Shown piece after piece: positions 37,511 through 48,903 of a stretch of 64,000 bases of DNA; the stretch's first letter is position 1, and the number at the start of each line of letters is the position of its first letter. Under the pieces are notes generated by a model. That model had not been told where the DNA came from and did no database searches. It saw only the letters and a program-made list of their open reading frames with translations. Origin of the DNA: Opisthorchis felineus (lineage: Eukaryota > Platyhelminthes > Trematoda > Opisthorchiida > Opisthorchiidae); NCBI GenBank assembly GCA_004794785.1, contig SJOL01008492.1, positions 1,065,761-1,129,760 of the forward strand. The letters run 5' to 3'. The position numbers and the translations under genes were made by a program.

Positions 37511-38767
37511 ATTTTATTGTAAATTTATGGTTTCCGAGTATCCAACCTAACAGGACGTCTGGTTGTTTGCAAAACACAGATTGCTCAGATGGTGGTACAA
37601 TTTCGGGAATATTTTGACGAAGCTTATTTGCACTGAAAAACCCTGGACTTAACGTAATTTTGGCTTGAATTTATATCATAGCAGATAACATGGACCACCA
37701 GGTGATGAAGGAACATTTGGCGTTATTGAGTGCGCAAATCGTATTCTACAATGATTTGGGCGAGGACATTATGTAAATTCGGACCTATGGAAATCTTGAC
37801 TGGCTTCTCTTCCTGAAGTAGCTAATGGAGCTGGATCACCCATACTCAGTCCTAATGCTTAACCAGCTGTTCGTACATTTCGTCACATCGTTCCGTTGAC
37901 GAAGGCAACTCTCAGTTGTTCTTATCGCACGGTTGTCAGACTATCTGCCTGCAAAATCCAGAAAGACCGATATGAAGTAGTTTCTCGCATAGGAAAACAT
38001 CAAGTAGGATGGTGAGGTAGTCTTTCATCGGATTTTAATAAGCAAGAATCATGGAAGTTATGGTGCTAAAATATGGGAAAGGCAATGTTCACGATCACAA
38101 AAAACGTTACCCAGGGATGTAGAAAGCTGGAAGCAGTTTGTTATTGCGTTTGAAGTTTCAGGGGAAAGGAATTCCAATTTGGATAAGTCCGGCGGTTACA
38201 TTTCGCTTACACCTTGTCGACTCTTTTTTCTTAGACCAATTTGAAGCGTACCATCTGGACTAGAATAATCGATTGGGTTACCTGCTGGTGCAGCCTTGGT
38301 ATGCATAAAGTTTACGTTGTCTGACGTGCCTAAGAAGTAGCGAGCCTTCACCGAACGGATGAAGTTAAAAAGGGGACGAGATAGAACAGTGGTCCATATC
38401 ACTCAAAGAAGGTTTTAACCGCGATCTTTTGCCTACTACTGATTGCTGGCGTATATTCTCCACTGTATATCTTTCCACTGCACCTAATTCTTGTAGGACG
38501 AGTCCGCCATACCAGCTATAGATCTGCAAACGCTGCGGATCCTTCGATTATGTTAGAGGCCGTGTTCATAAATCCACCTGAAAATAGCAGTCGTACGAGT
38601 CGGTTATGTCGGCCTATGAGCCTCGATTGGTCTAAGTAACTGTCATTATCATCCAGCGTTACCTCTCTGAGTTTCTTGCACCCTAGTTTTCCTCGCAGTT
38701 TACTTGGTTTTTAAACCTTCCCAAGCATTGGCTGATCATTCATGCAAATTCTATCAGCAACGAAAGT
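37511..38767. other. Intergenic, nothing recognised
   Basis: No open frame above 70 codons with any known motif, and no repeat family seen. Confidence 0.45.
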
Positions 38768-38779
38768 ATTCCTTTTTCA

Positions 38780-39025
38780 AAACTCTTCGACTGACCAAGA
38801 CCGGTTTTGCCCTTCTTTGGGCTCATCAGGTAGGCGTAGTCCCCAAGTTTCCGTCAACTTCATGTTCTACTTGAACCCAAATTGCACGAAATTATAGAAA
38901 TACACTCAGATGCATACCAATTTGGTTCTTATGGGAGACTCACCATTATAAACGAGAGATTCAGCTGGGTTCCAGGTGCGTCTCCCGTCAATAGCAAATT
39001 GTTATGATAATGAGTGTATTTCACT
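38780..39025 (+). mobile_element. Family 1 ribozyme-retroelement with inverted 5' part
   Basis: A 246-bp insertion between perfect 12-bp direct repeats ATTCCTTTTTCA (38,768-38,779 and 39,026-39,037). The family 3' end GAGTGTATTTC lies at the right (39,011-39,021). The 5' portion is inverted: from 38,780 the minus-sense hammerhead, spacer and 3' block run inward to about 38,945. The plus-sense block ACGAGAGATTCAGCTGGGTT (38,963-38,982) then leads to the 3' end. The whole insertion can fold back on itself. 5' inversion with a target duplication is a known outcome of target-primed reverse transcription. Confidence 0.78.
38789..38841 (-). ncRNA. Hammerhead ribozyme, family 1, core mutation
   Basis: On the minus strand CTGATGA (complement of 38,823-38,829), stem II GCCC with GGGC, and the self-complementary ACCGGT are preserved, and the outer stem I pairs GAC with GTC (38,839-38,841 and 38,789-38,791). 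The GAAA block has become AAAA (complement of 38,805-38,808). The first G, position 12, is a catalytic residue acting as general base in hammerheads. Cleavage should therefore be lost or very slow. Confidence 0.75.
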
Positions 39026-39037
39026 AATTCCTTTTTC

Positions 39038-41602
39038 AGTTCTCGTCCACACACACGCCGATAACCTATCAGAAGAATTTTATGGCTTCATCCACACAAG
39101 GCTGGTTGTTTTCACCACCAATGCCTCGTCTGTTTTCAGGTTTGTTCGCGGAGAAGTTATATCTAATGGTGGAGACCAAGAAACTCTCCGATGAAAAAAC
39201 TAACTTTGCCCAACATTCCGATTTATTTGATCTCTAAATTTACACAAATGAATCCCCCTAAGGGGTGGATGCCCTAAGGACGGAACAAGGTCTTCCGATT
39301 TCTAGAGATGCTTTCAGACCCTACCGCTCTCTACAGCGGTGTCGATCGTTAAAGGGGATTTCCTGTCTGGCACTGAATAACATTCCTTTCTGAGCTTTGG
39401 TACTTGTTCCATATCATGGTAGCCTTTGACCAGTTCTGTTTGAACGCGCGCTATTTTTCTATCCGGATTAGTGACCGGGTCGTCAGAGAAAAAAGCACTA
39501 ACACCAGTATGTCGACTCAATATACCATGGGAATATACGCGCGATATTTTGTTCGTAAGGAAGTAATTGACTCAATTTAGGTTATAGGTAGGCGCCTCCA
39601 AATAATGGTGAAAAAATCATTTAGATGGTAATCCCATTGGTTTTGAAAAAACTTAGATATTTCATACGCGTTTTTGCGTCCAGTAACAAGGACTGCAGTC
39701 CAAAAACCTCATGGCATAATTACAGGAAGTTTGGTAATCCTAGGCCTTTCTTTCCAACCAGTTCAAGTTAATTATATAGTTCGTAAACTGTTTAGCTTTA
39801 GTGGCTGCTTGACTTGATAGAATTTTTATGACTATAACACGTCAACATTTCAGTCCATACTCAGCTACATTTATCTTCCTCGTTGCAACAGTTCCATTGC
39901 GAAACACACATAGGCCATTGTTCCACCAAGATTCAAGTCAGCATAAAATCCCCGCTCTATTTCAATCACATTAATGTCACACCTTAATTCAGGTTTTGCA
40001 TGCTGCCGCTTGGCAGTTTCCAGGTCTAGTCTTTGGAACATGCCAGTTGAGAAAATAGACAGTTCCGTTAGTTGGGGATGGTCAGCCTTTTTGAAATAAA
40101 GCAACTCAGATGCATTCGCAACACCCTGATTGAATACAAGTATAAGGTTCTCCGAGAACGATATGGCTTTGATAAGTTTGTCGTATACTAACTCTCACTG
40201 GAAAGACGGTGTGCGACAGTTGATGCATTTCATGTACGTGTGTAGGTACTACAATCAATATCGGAATCCCTTAAACTCTAGCAGCATTTCTGAGTCCCAT
40301 GATATTTCGCTAGTCGTTTCATTATGTGTTGAGCTTTGAGCAAACAGCGACAGGAAGGCCAGAATCGGCTGAGGTAAATCTATTTTACCACTAGAAGCAA
40401 GCCCTCACTCAGCGAGCAACTTGCATATATCTACGCAATTTCTAGGTCTGAACTTCGCTTTCGCTCCTCTAAATGCATCTAGTATTAGACAGTCATCAAA
40501 TTTTTTGGCCACTGGGTTTTAGGATAAGTGGTAAGATTATCAATTAGGGCTCTAAAATCGCCCCTAAGAATAAGTGGTGAATTTCGACTATTAAACTGTT
40601 TGCTAATCCATGGACAGCACTTGAAATGACTGAAAATCTCCTCAGGCGGTTTTAATGGAAATCCATCAGAGAATGACAGGACAGTCAGGCAATCCATGTC
40701 GTAACAAAGGTGAAAGACTCCACGCTGACTATCACACACTGAATGTGGGACTGCACTGATGCGCTGGATTGCGGATGAACTGGTGGCGAGAAACGATAGG
40801 CGAAACAAGAAAATACCTGCTTGATTGGCTGCATAATAACATGCTCTTAGGGGGCGGCAAAGTTTATAAGAAAACGTCAACTGGGTTGTTTCATGGGGTC
40901 GTCAAAAATGGATAGAATGACTCATCGAGAACGACTTTTTAATGACTGAGACTGTTGCCTGAACTATAGCGACACGAAATTCCGTATTCCGCTGTCCACC
41001 ATACACCGACCTTAACAAGAACGCCGAATATCAATCCAAAAGAATTCAAACTGTGGACTTCCATGTAAAAACTCTTGTTTACTATGTCTAGAACAAGACA
41101 AGGGCACATGTTTCTTGGACCTAAGGAAAGACGAAAAAGCTTCTTTGTGGTATAGAACATAGAATATCTAGTATACTAGTACAAGCAAGGATCGAATTCG
41201 AGGCCGAAAAATTGCACCCAGAAAGTAACTTGGGATCCTGTCGCTTGTAACATAGGTGATTGAATTTAGCCCCAGTAGGCGCTGTTCTCCCAGGTGTATG
41301 CGGTTCAAACACCTCAAACTTTGTGACTGTAACTGAGTTAGTTTTCCTTCAAGATAAAGCAAGTTTAAATCACTTCTTGGAAACTGAGTGACGGCGATCC
41401 TCATAAAGGAGTGGATTTTTCTATAGGTAACAGTCCATCAGGGCTTTCACAGCAGGCTGTTATAAGTAAATTGAGAGCTTATAAAGAAGCTCAGGGTGAC
41501 AGCTTGTTATGACAACCATCTCCGTCAACATTATTCTGGTGCCAAACTACAGGTAGCTCGAATGCCGTTGTTAAAATAGCCAACTCAGGCCACTCTCAAT
41601 GT
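39038..41602. other. Intergenic, one possible retrotransposon fragment
   Basis: Apart from the possible endonuclease fragment at 40,485-40,880, only short open frames occur (a 77-codon minus frame at 39,871-40,104 has no known motif). Confidence 0.4.
40485..40880 (-). other. Possible CR1-type endonuclease fragment
   Basis: A 131-codon minus-strand frame, one of the longest in the window. Around residues 77-110 it reads PLKPPEEI, a spacer of about 20 residues, then SPLILRGDFRALIDN. This resembles the YRPPxS, spacer, LxLGDFNAPxxxW arrangement of the apurinic endonuclease domain of CR1-type non-LTR retrotransposons. The expected Asn after GDF is Arg here, and no neighbouring reverse transcriptase was found. 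The likeness is short and could be chance. Confidence 0.3.
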
Positions 41603-41861
41603 TTCCTTGATGGAACACACTGCTCGTAAATTTGCTGAAATCTCTTCTACAGCCCATGACCAGCTTCGTCCTTTTTGGTGGGCACAGCCCCCAAATTTTC
41701 ATCAACTTTCTGTTCTAATTGTATACTAAATTGTACGCAGCTGGTAAAATATACTCATTCACTCAACAAATTCAGTTGAAGAATATAAGAAAACGAGAGT
41801 TTCAGGTAGGATTTAGTTGAGCCCCTCATTAACAGCAACTCGGTTTGCAGATGAATGTGTT
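41603..41861 (+). repeat. Family 1 repeat, old fold-back copy
   Basis: The minus-sense unit start and hammerhead region (41,603-41,700), then spacer and 3' block (41,740-41,775), followed by the plus-sense body (ACGAGAGTTTCAG, about 41,800) and a 3' end near 41,843-41,861 (GCAGATGAATGTGTT). The piece matching stem II and CTGATGA is deleted (CTTTTTGGTGGGC in place of the core), so no ribozyme is possible. It has the same fold-back layout as 38,780-39,025 but is far more diverged. Confidence 0.6.
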
Positions 41862-44800
41862 CAACCAAACTCCAGTGTTTTCCGGGTCGCCTGCTTGGGG
41901 CTAAATTTTATTTGCACAACCCAGAGCAAGAAAGAATCAACAGGCTTCTTGCGTGTGTATTTTGTCATCAGGCTGGTCGATAGAACGGCCACGTTAGTTC
42001 CCATGCAGTATATTTCTGCCCTGACCGCGCAATGGGACAGTACGGCCATCAGCAACAGTATGTGGACGGGGGAGGGGACAACGGCCTAAAGACCACACAG
42101 CTGACGCGACCTGTGCACAACGGCGTTGTAAAATCCATTCTAGTCTATACTGCATAGCTTCCGGATAGGACGGGTTGCATTCGAAATATATGGAAGCAAT
42201 ACGGTATCACTGAAGCAAATCAGCGTAACCGATGGGAAAACGCAAAGTTTTGACCACAGAAATGTGAAATCGCGTAGACAAGTGTGATAAAAATAATCTG
42301 AGTAGATACAGCTGCTTCTGTGTCCGATTCAATTTAGATAAACACGGAACGCGACCAGACAATAACAACAGAATAGCAAGAATAACAATAACGGGACGGT
42401 AGTCGTGTTACTCGATCAGAGATAGATAAATACCACTGATATCAACAACTGGGCTGATTTCGTCGACACCAAATCCGAAAAGCGGGTATATCAAGCGGAT
42501 TTGCAGAGATTTACGTTTGCCACGACCTATATCTCTGGACACTGGCCACCATTTCTAATGCTTCAATAAACGATGTGAAAAGAGTAACGATGACCACACG
42601 TAAATGGATCGAGGTATTTTAAAAGCCTACTCGTCGGAAGTGAATTAAACTTCTTGTAAGGAATAGTTTGAATGAATACACCACAGATATCAAAATGGCA
42701 GCTAGAACAATCTCTCCTTTATACTATTGGAGATATTCAATCAAAGAAATGAGCGCCTCAGTTTGCATCGGCCTTACTGTTTCTCTAATATATTGCGGCA
42801 TCATTTACTTTAATTATTTTGTTCTCTGGTGTTAGTTAAGTTATGCATTCAAATCAGTTTGGTACGACCAGAAATACACCTTGCGGAACACACATTGTAC
42901 TTTCAACCGAATGTTCCTGAAAATGGTCAAAGCGGAATCGGATATCCTTGTATCTTAAACAAAACAATTAATTATCTCCAGTAACAAGATGCAGTATCGA
43001 CCTCCCAGGATGTTGATTTCCTGGGTGAAAAGTAGGCCAGTGCAAACACGACATACGTAGAAATTAGTATTTGTTCTGAAATCAGGTGCTGCCTATTAAA
43101 GGCTGATCCCAGCACTGATATACTGGTAAGGAGAACTCACTTACCGCAAAAAGGTAAGGAACACGAGGTACTTAGACAAAAATGCGAGCAGGTCAAAAGC
43201 GTACTATGCGCAACCAAATCTTTCTACCCCAATGATAAGGTGGACTTTCTGGGCATTTACTCATTGTCAGCCATTCAAAACACCCCATAATTTGCATATC
43301 ATTTTGAGCTACCGCGAAAATATTGTCGGATTGTCCCAGAAAGTTTGGATGAAGTTGGGTTTGACCTTGCTCCCGATGCACATCAATTTCAGTCAGTTTC
43401 ACCGAATCAGTTTGACCATTCTCACACGACTTCTGTATTACAGACATCTACGCGTAACACATGATGGCCTGGTGAGGTGGAAACGCCGGATTAGGTCGAC
43501 CTATCAGAGGTAGATTTCCTTGGACGAATATGACAGGCAGACATGTTTTTCTTTGAAAGTTTGCCGTTAAAATCATTTAATACGTGTTGAATGTGGAGGC
43601 TTACTTAACTTGCTTGTATGTCACGGTGGTGAATCAGTTGCGTGACACGGATCACCTGGTCCAGAGTGACTATACTTCAGATCAGCCTTACGCTACCCTA
43701 GTAAGTCTCGTATGCACAGTCCCGTTAGTTCATCTTCAATTCTGCGCCGCTGTATCACTCGTATTAACCAAGGTGGTGTGACAAAGTTTGATCTGGTTCG
43801 ACTATCAAATCGGATCAACTCTCAAACTGTGGAGTTTGGTTGGTTACAGAAATAGTGTCATTATAGTAGTCCCTTTCTTATTTACAGAACACAGGGAGGA
43901 ACATTTCCTAGCCAGAAAAAGCGTGGAATATGTCTGAACTCTTATCTCTGGAGAAGACGTCTCCGTAGCGTGAACGATGGCCCCGAATGATATCTGGACA
44001 AGGGGGAATCTAACGTGTCATTTGAGGGCATATATCCACAGACGTGGTATATTTTTCATCCTTTGCTACCCGTTTTCATAACCCATTCTTAAACCAATGC
44101 TGACATGAATACTGATCACCGATGCGGTGTAATATACCTGGACAGAACAAGTCTGTGTTTGTGGCTTCATAATACAAATAAAAGCTAAGATACCACGATG
44201 AACATCTAATCAATCAAGCCCTGGTTTGTAAACGCAAGGCAGCTTCGTTTAGTTTATAGCTGGTCACTTGTCACAGACTAAACTATGGCTCACACTGAGT
44301 GAGTTGATGGAGATTCGGTCGAGGGTGGGTGTCGACTGATGTTATAAGGCGGCTGGTTTCGCTTTTTTAACGGAAGGACTTCATACGTGTGACGGTGGGT
44401 GCAACATGACAAAGTAAAAGTTATCGCGTTGTGATAGGTAGAAGTGGGAAACATTGGTACTTTAAGAGCCTTGTAGCTATTCGATAAAGAAAGGTATTAA
44501 GCCATGCGACTATTGGAACGAGGAGCTCTACCAGTGGTTTATAAAGGCCCGCCGAGTAAAGGCGTTTAAACTTAGTGAAAAGGTTGCCCACGGCAACCGA
44601 AACGTAAGATCATGACATCTTATACCACTACGCTATGTTCTGAATTTGAACTTTCCATATGGCTAGAATTTTCGTACGATACTTGTTATATCTAACTGCT
44701 GTCCCTGCTCCAGTACCTTGGTGCCGGAAAAAGAATCGCCAACAAGGAACACAACGGCTTTATTGCAAACAAGCGAATGCAAAAGTTACAAAGGCCTCAA

Positions 44801-46402
44801 GCTATTTAAAGGGCACTTTTCGACATTCATTAGGACGCTTGCCGGCTTCCCTATGAAGATTTTGGTGGAGTTTTGGGGTCTCAGTAGGTTCCGGATATTC
44901 TGGGGTTATTTTCAAGAATCTGAACTTCCTGACAATAATGAATGCCTGTGACAGTTTAAAACAATATAATCTAGCGTGCTTGTACGATGAACAGAAAAAA
45001 ATACAGTTTCTGAAGCAGTGCCAAGTAGTTGTTCGTTGTTCGCCGAGATTGGCAGTTGAACGAGTCGACAAACAGTGCACCCTCTTGAGTAACCAGCATT
45101 CTGTAGCACGGCCAATAACATAGAGATCTGGTGGCCTGATAGCTCTTTTGATTATTCAATGAAAGATGTATACAATTTTGATGGAATCAGCCAGTTTTGG
45201 GAGCGATAAAAGGTGACAATCTACTGATGTGCCTCTTGTTACTGATTCTCAAATAAAGTAGTATGCCACACCACAGCGTCTTAATGTAATCTCCATTCAT
45301 TCCTTCTCAAAAAGGACGTCTGTTACTTATGGACAACCTTGACATTTGCCACCACTGCTCAATCCAGAGTAATGATTCTGCATTTCAGTGATTTTGGAGA
45401 GTACAATGCACACCAACTTCATCCGTTCCCAGCCCCACCTCTGTTCCCCCATTATACATCATGTTTTCTCCGAGAATGAACCATCTCCATAGTGTATAAT
45501 TAACCTGATGAAATGCCAATTTCACTAACCCTTTTGGGTTTAGAAAAAGTGGCTGTCCGTCTTGGAGTGCAGTTGTGTGCCTGAGCATCCTGTTTGGTAT
45601 ATGGTGAAATGTGGGCTACTTTATGAAGACCAGTGGCAGGAAATCGTTGCCCGTATCTCTGACACTATCAGCCTCAGTTAGTGAATGGCACTTTGTGGCC
45701 TCACAAGAGTCAACATTCATCGAAATGAGTCAGAAATATTTGTCTCCGATCTTTGTAGATGGATTAATAGATTGCTCAGTGGCGTTGAGTGATGGACGAC
45801 TGTCCAAAGTAATTTGAATGACAGCAGCGGCAGCGCCAAAAGCGATTTTGCTTCACCCTTAGAAGAACCCGGTCAGTACAGTTGGCATTTGAGAAAAACC
45901 GCTCATACCACAAACCTTCAGGCAGCCCCTGTTAATTTTTTTTGGAAACCATAGGTAGTAAATATGATTTATCATCCTGAACTCTATGCAAGCAGAATGC
46001 GTGAGACAGTTTATCAATAATCTGAATCATCTGAGACCATCACTCGGAATTTGGAGAAGTGAAGTCAGTCCGAGAAATTTTATGGTCTTTAAGCATGCTG
46101 TGCGGTCATTAACCACAAAACGCAGGCGGGCTTGAATGCATACTCATTTTTTTCTATGAAGGCTCATTTTTACCGTTTCAAGGCATGGGACAGTAAATGG
46201 GTGGTACGGTTCTGCAGCGATTATTCGCGTATTCACAGAAATGCTGACCAGAAAACTTTGGTTGCAGTCAGCGAACGTATCTCAACAACTTAGTTTACTA
46301 GAAGCGTGCACCGGATTCCATGCTTCTTTAAGAGTTCTAGATGGCCAGCGGAAAACCATATTTGGTCAAGTTCATTACTGCCTCATTTCCGAGGAAAAAA
46401 AC
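41862..46402. other. Intergenic, one small family 2 remnant
   Basis: Bases 45,027-45,060 (GTTGTTCGCCGAGATTGGCA) match the 3' end of family 2 in the minus sense; the ribozyme part is gone. Several overlapping open frames of 60-93 codons at 43.2-43.5 and 44.6-45.2 kb have no known motif. Confidence 0.4.
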
Positions 46403-46415
46403 TTAGGTAATTTCT

Positions 46416-46587
46416 CGAAATACACTCATTTGCAAACAAATTTGGTTTCGCGAGAGACTCACCTGGAACCCAGCTGAATATCTCGTTTGTGATGTTTCCA
46501 GGCAACTGAATGTGCTGCACCAGGCCGCCTCATGTTTCAGTTGCTACGATATTCGAGATATCGCGATACATATATATTCGTAGTGCA
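46416..46587 (-). mobile_element. Family 1 ribozyme-retroelement, 5'-truncated
   Basis: A 172-bp insertion between 13-bp direct repeats with one mismatch (TTAGGTAATTTCT at 46,403-46,415 and TTAAGTAATTTCT at 46,588-46,600). On the minus strand it carries the family body from about the unit start (ATATCTCGAATATCGTAGC, GAGGCGGCCTGGTGCAGCAC) through GGGTTCCAGGTGAGTCTC to the 3' end GAGTGTATTTCG. The hammerhead is not included. It is close to consensus, so comparatively young. Confidence 0.8.
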
Positions 46588-46600
46588 TTAAGTAATTTCT

Positions 46601-47669
46601 ATTTGCTCCCTGGATGAGATTCGATGTTACTAAAGCCTGATAATCGCCATGTCCGAAGGTGTCTCCTTATTAAGCCAAATGAGGATTATTTGAACAAAAT
46701 TATTACTGAGGTTACGAAACACGCACTTTGACTTTCCCATAACCGCCTAGTTTTACACCCAAGCTCGCACTCGGAAATGCAATTTCCGAAAGGTTCCGAG
46801 TGGCTGTTTACATGCTCACACCCCGAAGAACAAAGCCATAAGCGCAGACGGCCACACGCTTTCTCTTGAGGACGAGCTGCGAAACAATATCCTGCTCTCA
46901 AAATTCAGGAAGGGTAGCCTCTCAAGAGGCATGAAATCCAACTGAAATCTGACGGATGATGTTTGTTGTTTGCCATCCGCTAAAAGAACTTCTCCACTGG
47001 AAGTCTCTTCTGGAAGGCTGTCGTGTTGGTTATCATTTATTAAAATTGTACACAAATTATTCAACACTTATTCAGAAAGAATTTAGCTGAAAGTAAGACC
47101 ATTCTGATGACTCTTTATGTTGGCGCCCCCACAGCTCTGGAAGTTTACGGGAACTATGAAGCACGACTGCAAATCCTCATGTAGGTGGCTGTGCACGGAT
47201 GAAGGTGGATTTACATGGCCGGCGAAGAAAATCATTGCCCTCAGTTGGTTATAGAATGCCACCCAGCCTTTTATTCTCCCGGTATACCAAAAGCTTTTTA
47301 TTCCATAACCTTATCAACAGACACATATTCCTCTGGAAGGCTCACACAAAAATGGAGTGCCCTAAGTCTGAGAATCAGATCATTCAAACGATGCCAACTG
47401 CCAAGCGATCCACATTTCCGTAGACCCAGCGTAAATTTGGTAAAAAATACCTGATTCTACAGTCAAAATATGAAGGCAAATACTTAGTAAGCACTCACTT
47501 TTTAATTGAGAATTCTTCATAAAACATCCAGCACCATGCATCTGACTTCAAAACTAAATTTACGAATATTTGCAGGAATTAAAGCGCGAGATAATTTGGT
47601 CCCAAGACGATGGATAGTCTGCCGAAAATCGATATAGAGCTGGATTGCCTGCTGATTCTCCAGAAAAAC
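46601..47669. other. Intergenic, nothing recognised
   Basis: Two overlapping plus-strand open frames at 47,199-47,454 (74 and 79 codons) have no known motif. This stretch separates two well-preserved family 1 copies. Confidence 0.4.
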
Positions 47670-47682
47670 GAAAAGCCTATTA

Positions 47683-47988
47683 GCGAAATACACTCATTAG
47701 CAAATAAATTTGGTTTTGCGAGAGACTCACCTGGTGCAGCACATTCAGTTGCCTGGAAGCATCACAAACGAGAGATTCAGCTGGGTTCCAGATGAGTCTC
47801 TCGCAAAACCAAATTTGTTTGCAAACGAGTGTATTTCACTAATTTCGTGCAATTTGCTTTCAAGTAGAACATAAGGTTGACGGAAACTCGGGGACTGCGC
47901 CTACCTGATGAGCCCCAAGAAGGGCGAAACCGGTTGTGGGCTGTCGAAGGATTTTCAGCAACGTTATGAGTAGTGCATTACGTATATA
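47683..47988 (-). mobile_element. Family 1 ribozyme-retroelement, most complete copy
   Basis: A 306-bp insertion between 13-bp direct repeats with one mismatch (GAAAAGCCTATTA at 47,670-47,682 and GAAAAGCGTATTA at 47,989-48,001). The family 3' end (GAGTGTATTTCGC on the minus strand) abuts the left repeat. After about 50 bp the orientation flips: the rest, 47,735-47,988, runs in the plus sense through the body, a second 3' block (47,811-47,838), the spacer, an intact hammerhead and the start of another unit (TTATGAGTAGTG). The two 3' blocks (47,683-47,734 and 47,788-47,840) form an inverted repeat of about 50 bp with five or so mismatches, so its RNA or single-stranded DNA would fold into a long hairpin. 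It has no coding capacity. Confidence 0.85.
47893..47945 (+). ncRNA. Hammerhead ribozyme, family 1, apparently intact
   Basis: All catalytic parts are present. Stem I is GCCTAC (47,899-47,904) with GTGGGC (47,936-47,941), six pairs with one G-T wobble. Beyond an internal loop it continues as GAC (47,893-47,895) with GTC (47,943-47,945). The core is CTGATGA (47,905-47,911). Stem II is GCCC (47,912-47,915) with GGGC (47,922-47,925) around CAAGAA. GAAA (47,926-47,929) follows. Stem III is only the self-complementary ACCGGT (47,929-47,934), which would pair between two molecules, and cleavage is predicted after T47,935 (a GTT triplet). The internal loop in stem I opposite the stem II loop is where natural hammerheads make their tertiary contact. 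Dimer cleavage is known for PLE and retrozyme hammerheads; for this sequence it is inferred. Confidence 0.85.
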
Positions 47989-48001
47989 GAAAAGCGTATT
48001 A

Positions 48002-48654
48002 ATTTTCGTGGATAATTTGATGGTGTTTGATCCAGATAAGGTCACAATTCCACCCTTATATTATGTGCTATTTTGCGCATGACTGTAGTAGGTAAAGACA
48101 GGCAATCCATAATGGTGCTATGAATTTGTCAACAACTGGAATTTTTGAAAACAATGGGAAAAATGTTAGGGCATATTTTGAGTCACCAATTGATGCTACT
48201 ATTTTTTCTCTTCCAAGTGGTCTAGTTGTTACTCGGAAAGTAAGGTAGGGAAATCCATTCTTTTGATAATGTCTGGTCCGCCTCATGATTGAATGCCATT
48301 TTATGATGCTTCTACTGCGTGCAAATGTGGAACATACCCAAAACTTCTGGGGTTCCAATAGTCCTACTCTTTGAGAACCACCCACTCAGAAGATTCCCTT
48401 TTCAGGCTTCCAACGCTTTTTTTACATATACTTGAAAGCTTGCAGGCAAGGAGAGCCCAGCCACATCATAGGTATATTTTTACAGCAAAATATAACATGC
48501 GCCAATGACAAACTGTTGTACGGACCGCTGCTTTGTGCACTTCAATAACGTTCTAATATCCCCTTGCACTCCAGAGCATCCATTACGTGCATTTTATGTG
48601 GAGGTGTATTTTCTAGGTGGAAACCGGGAGATATTTTGGACGCACTCCACGAGG
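48002..48654. other. Intergenic, nothing recognised
   Basis: A 105-codon minus frame (48,068-48,385) is the only open frame of size and has no known motif. Confidence 0.45.
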
Positions 48655-48903
48655 TTCATTCATTTGCAAGGTAAATTGGTTTTGCTGGGTCGTGTGCTGT
48701 CGAACGGTTTTCAGCAACATTGAGAATATTCTGTTCTGTTAAGAAAATGTGCTGTGATATCTAGAATATCGTACCAACTGAAACATTAGGTGGCCTTGTG
48801 AAGCATACCCAGCTGTAAAACATGAAAAACCAGAGGTTGAACTAAGATTCAGTTGAGTCTCCCGTTAATACCAAATTAGCTTGCGAGTGAGTTCATTTCT
48901 CAA
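48655..48903 (+). repeat. Family 1 repeat, rearranged old copy
   Basis: A short minus-sense 3' block (CATTTGCAAGGTAAATTGG, about 48,660-48,685) is joined to the plus-sense tail of the hammerhead (GTGCTGTCGAACGG), then the unit body (AAGAAAATGTGCTGTGATAT near 48,745, CAACTGAAACATTAGGTGGCC) and a diverged 3' end (GCGAGTGAGTTCATTTC, 48,884-48,900). The ribozyme core CTGATGA to GAAA is deleted. Target duplications are unclear. Confidence 0.6.

Noticed and set aside
37941..37969. CRISPR array or prokaryotic operon
   Set aside because: No regularly spaced short repeats anywhere; all features point to a eukaryotic genome.
42715..42750. GIY-YIG-like endonuclease block of a PLE
   Set aside because: A YTIGDIQ-like reading is too short, and none of the other endonuclease blocks is nearby.
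47943..47945. GTC as the ribozyme cleavage triplet
   Set aside because: Placing cleavage there leaves stem III with two pairs and a mismatch in stem I; cleavage after GTT at 47,935 gives a six-pair stem I and makes GTC the outer part of stem I.
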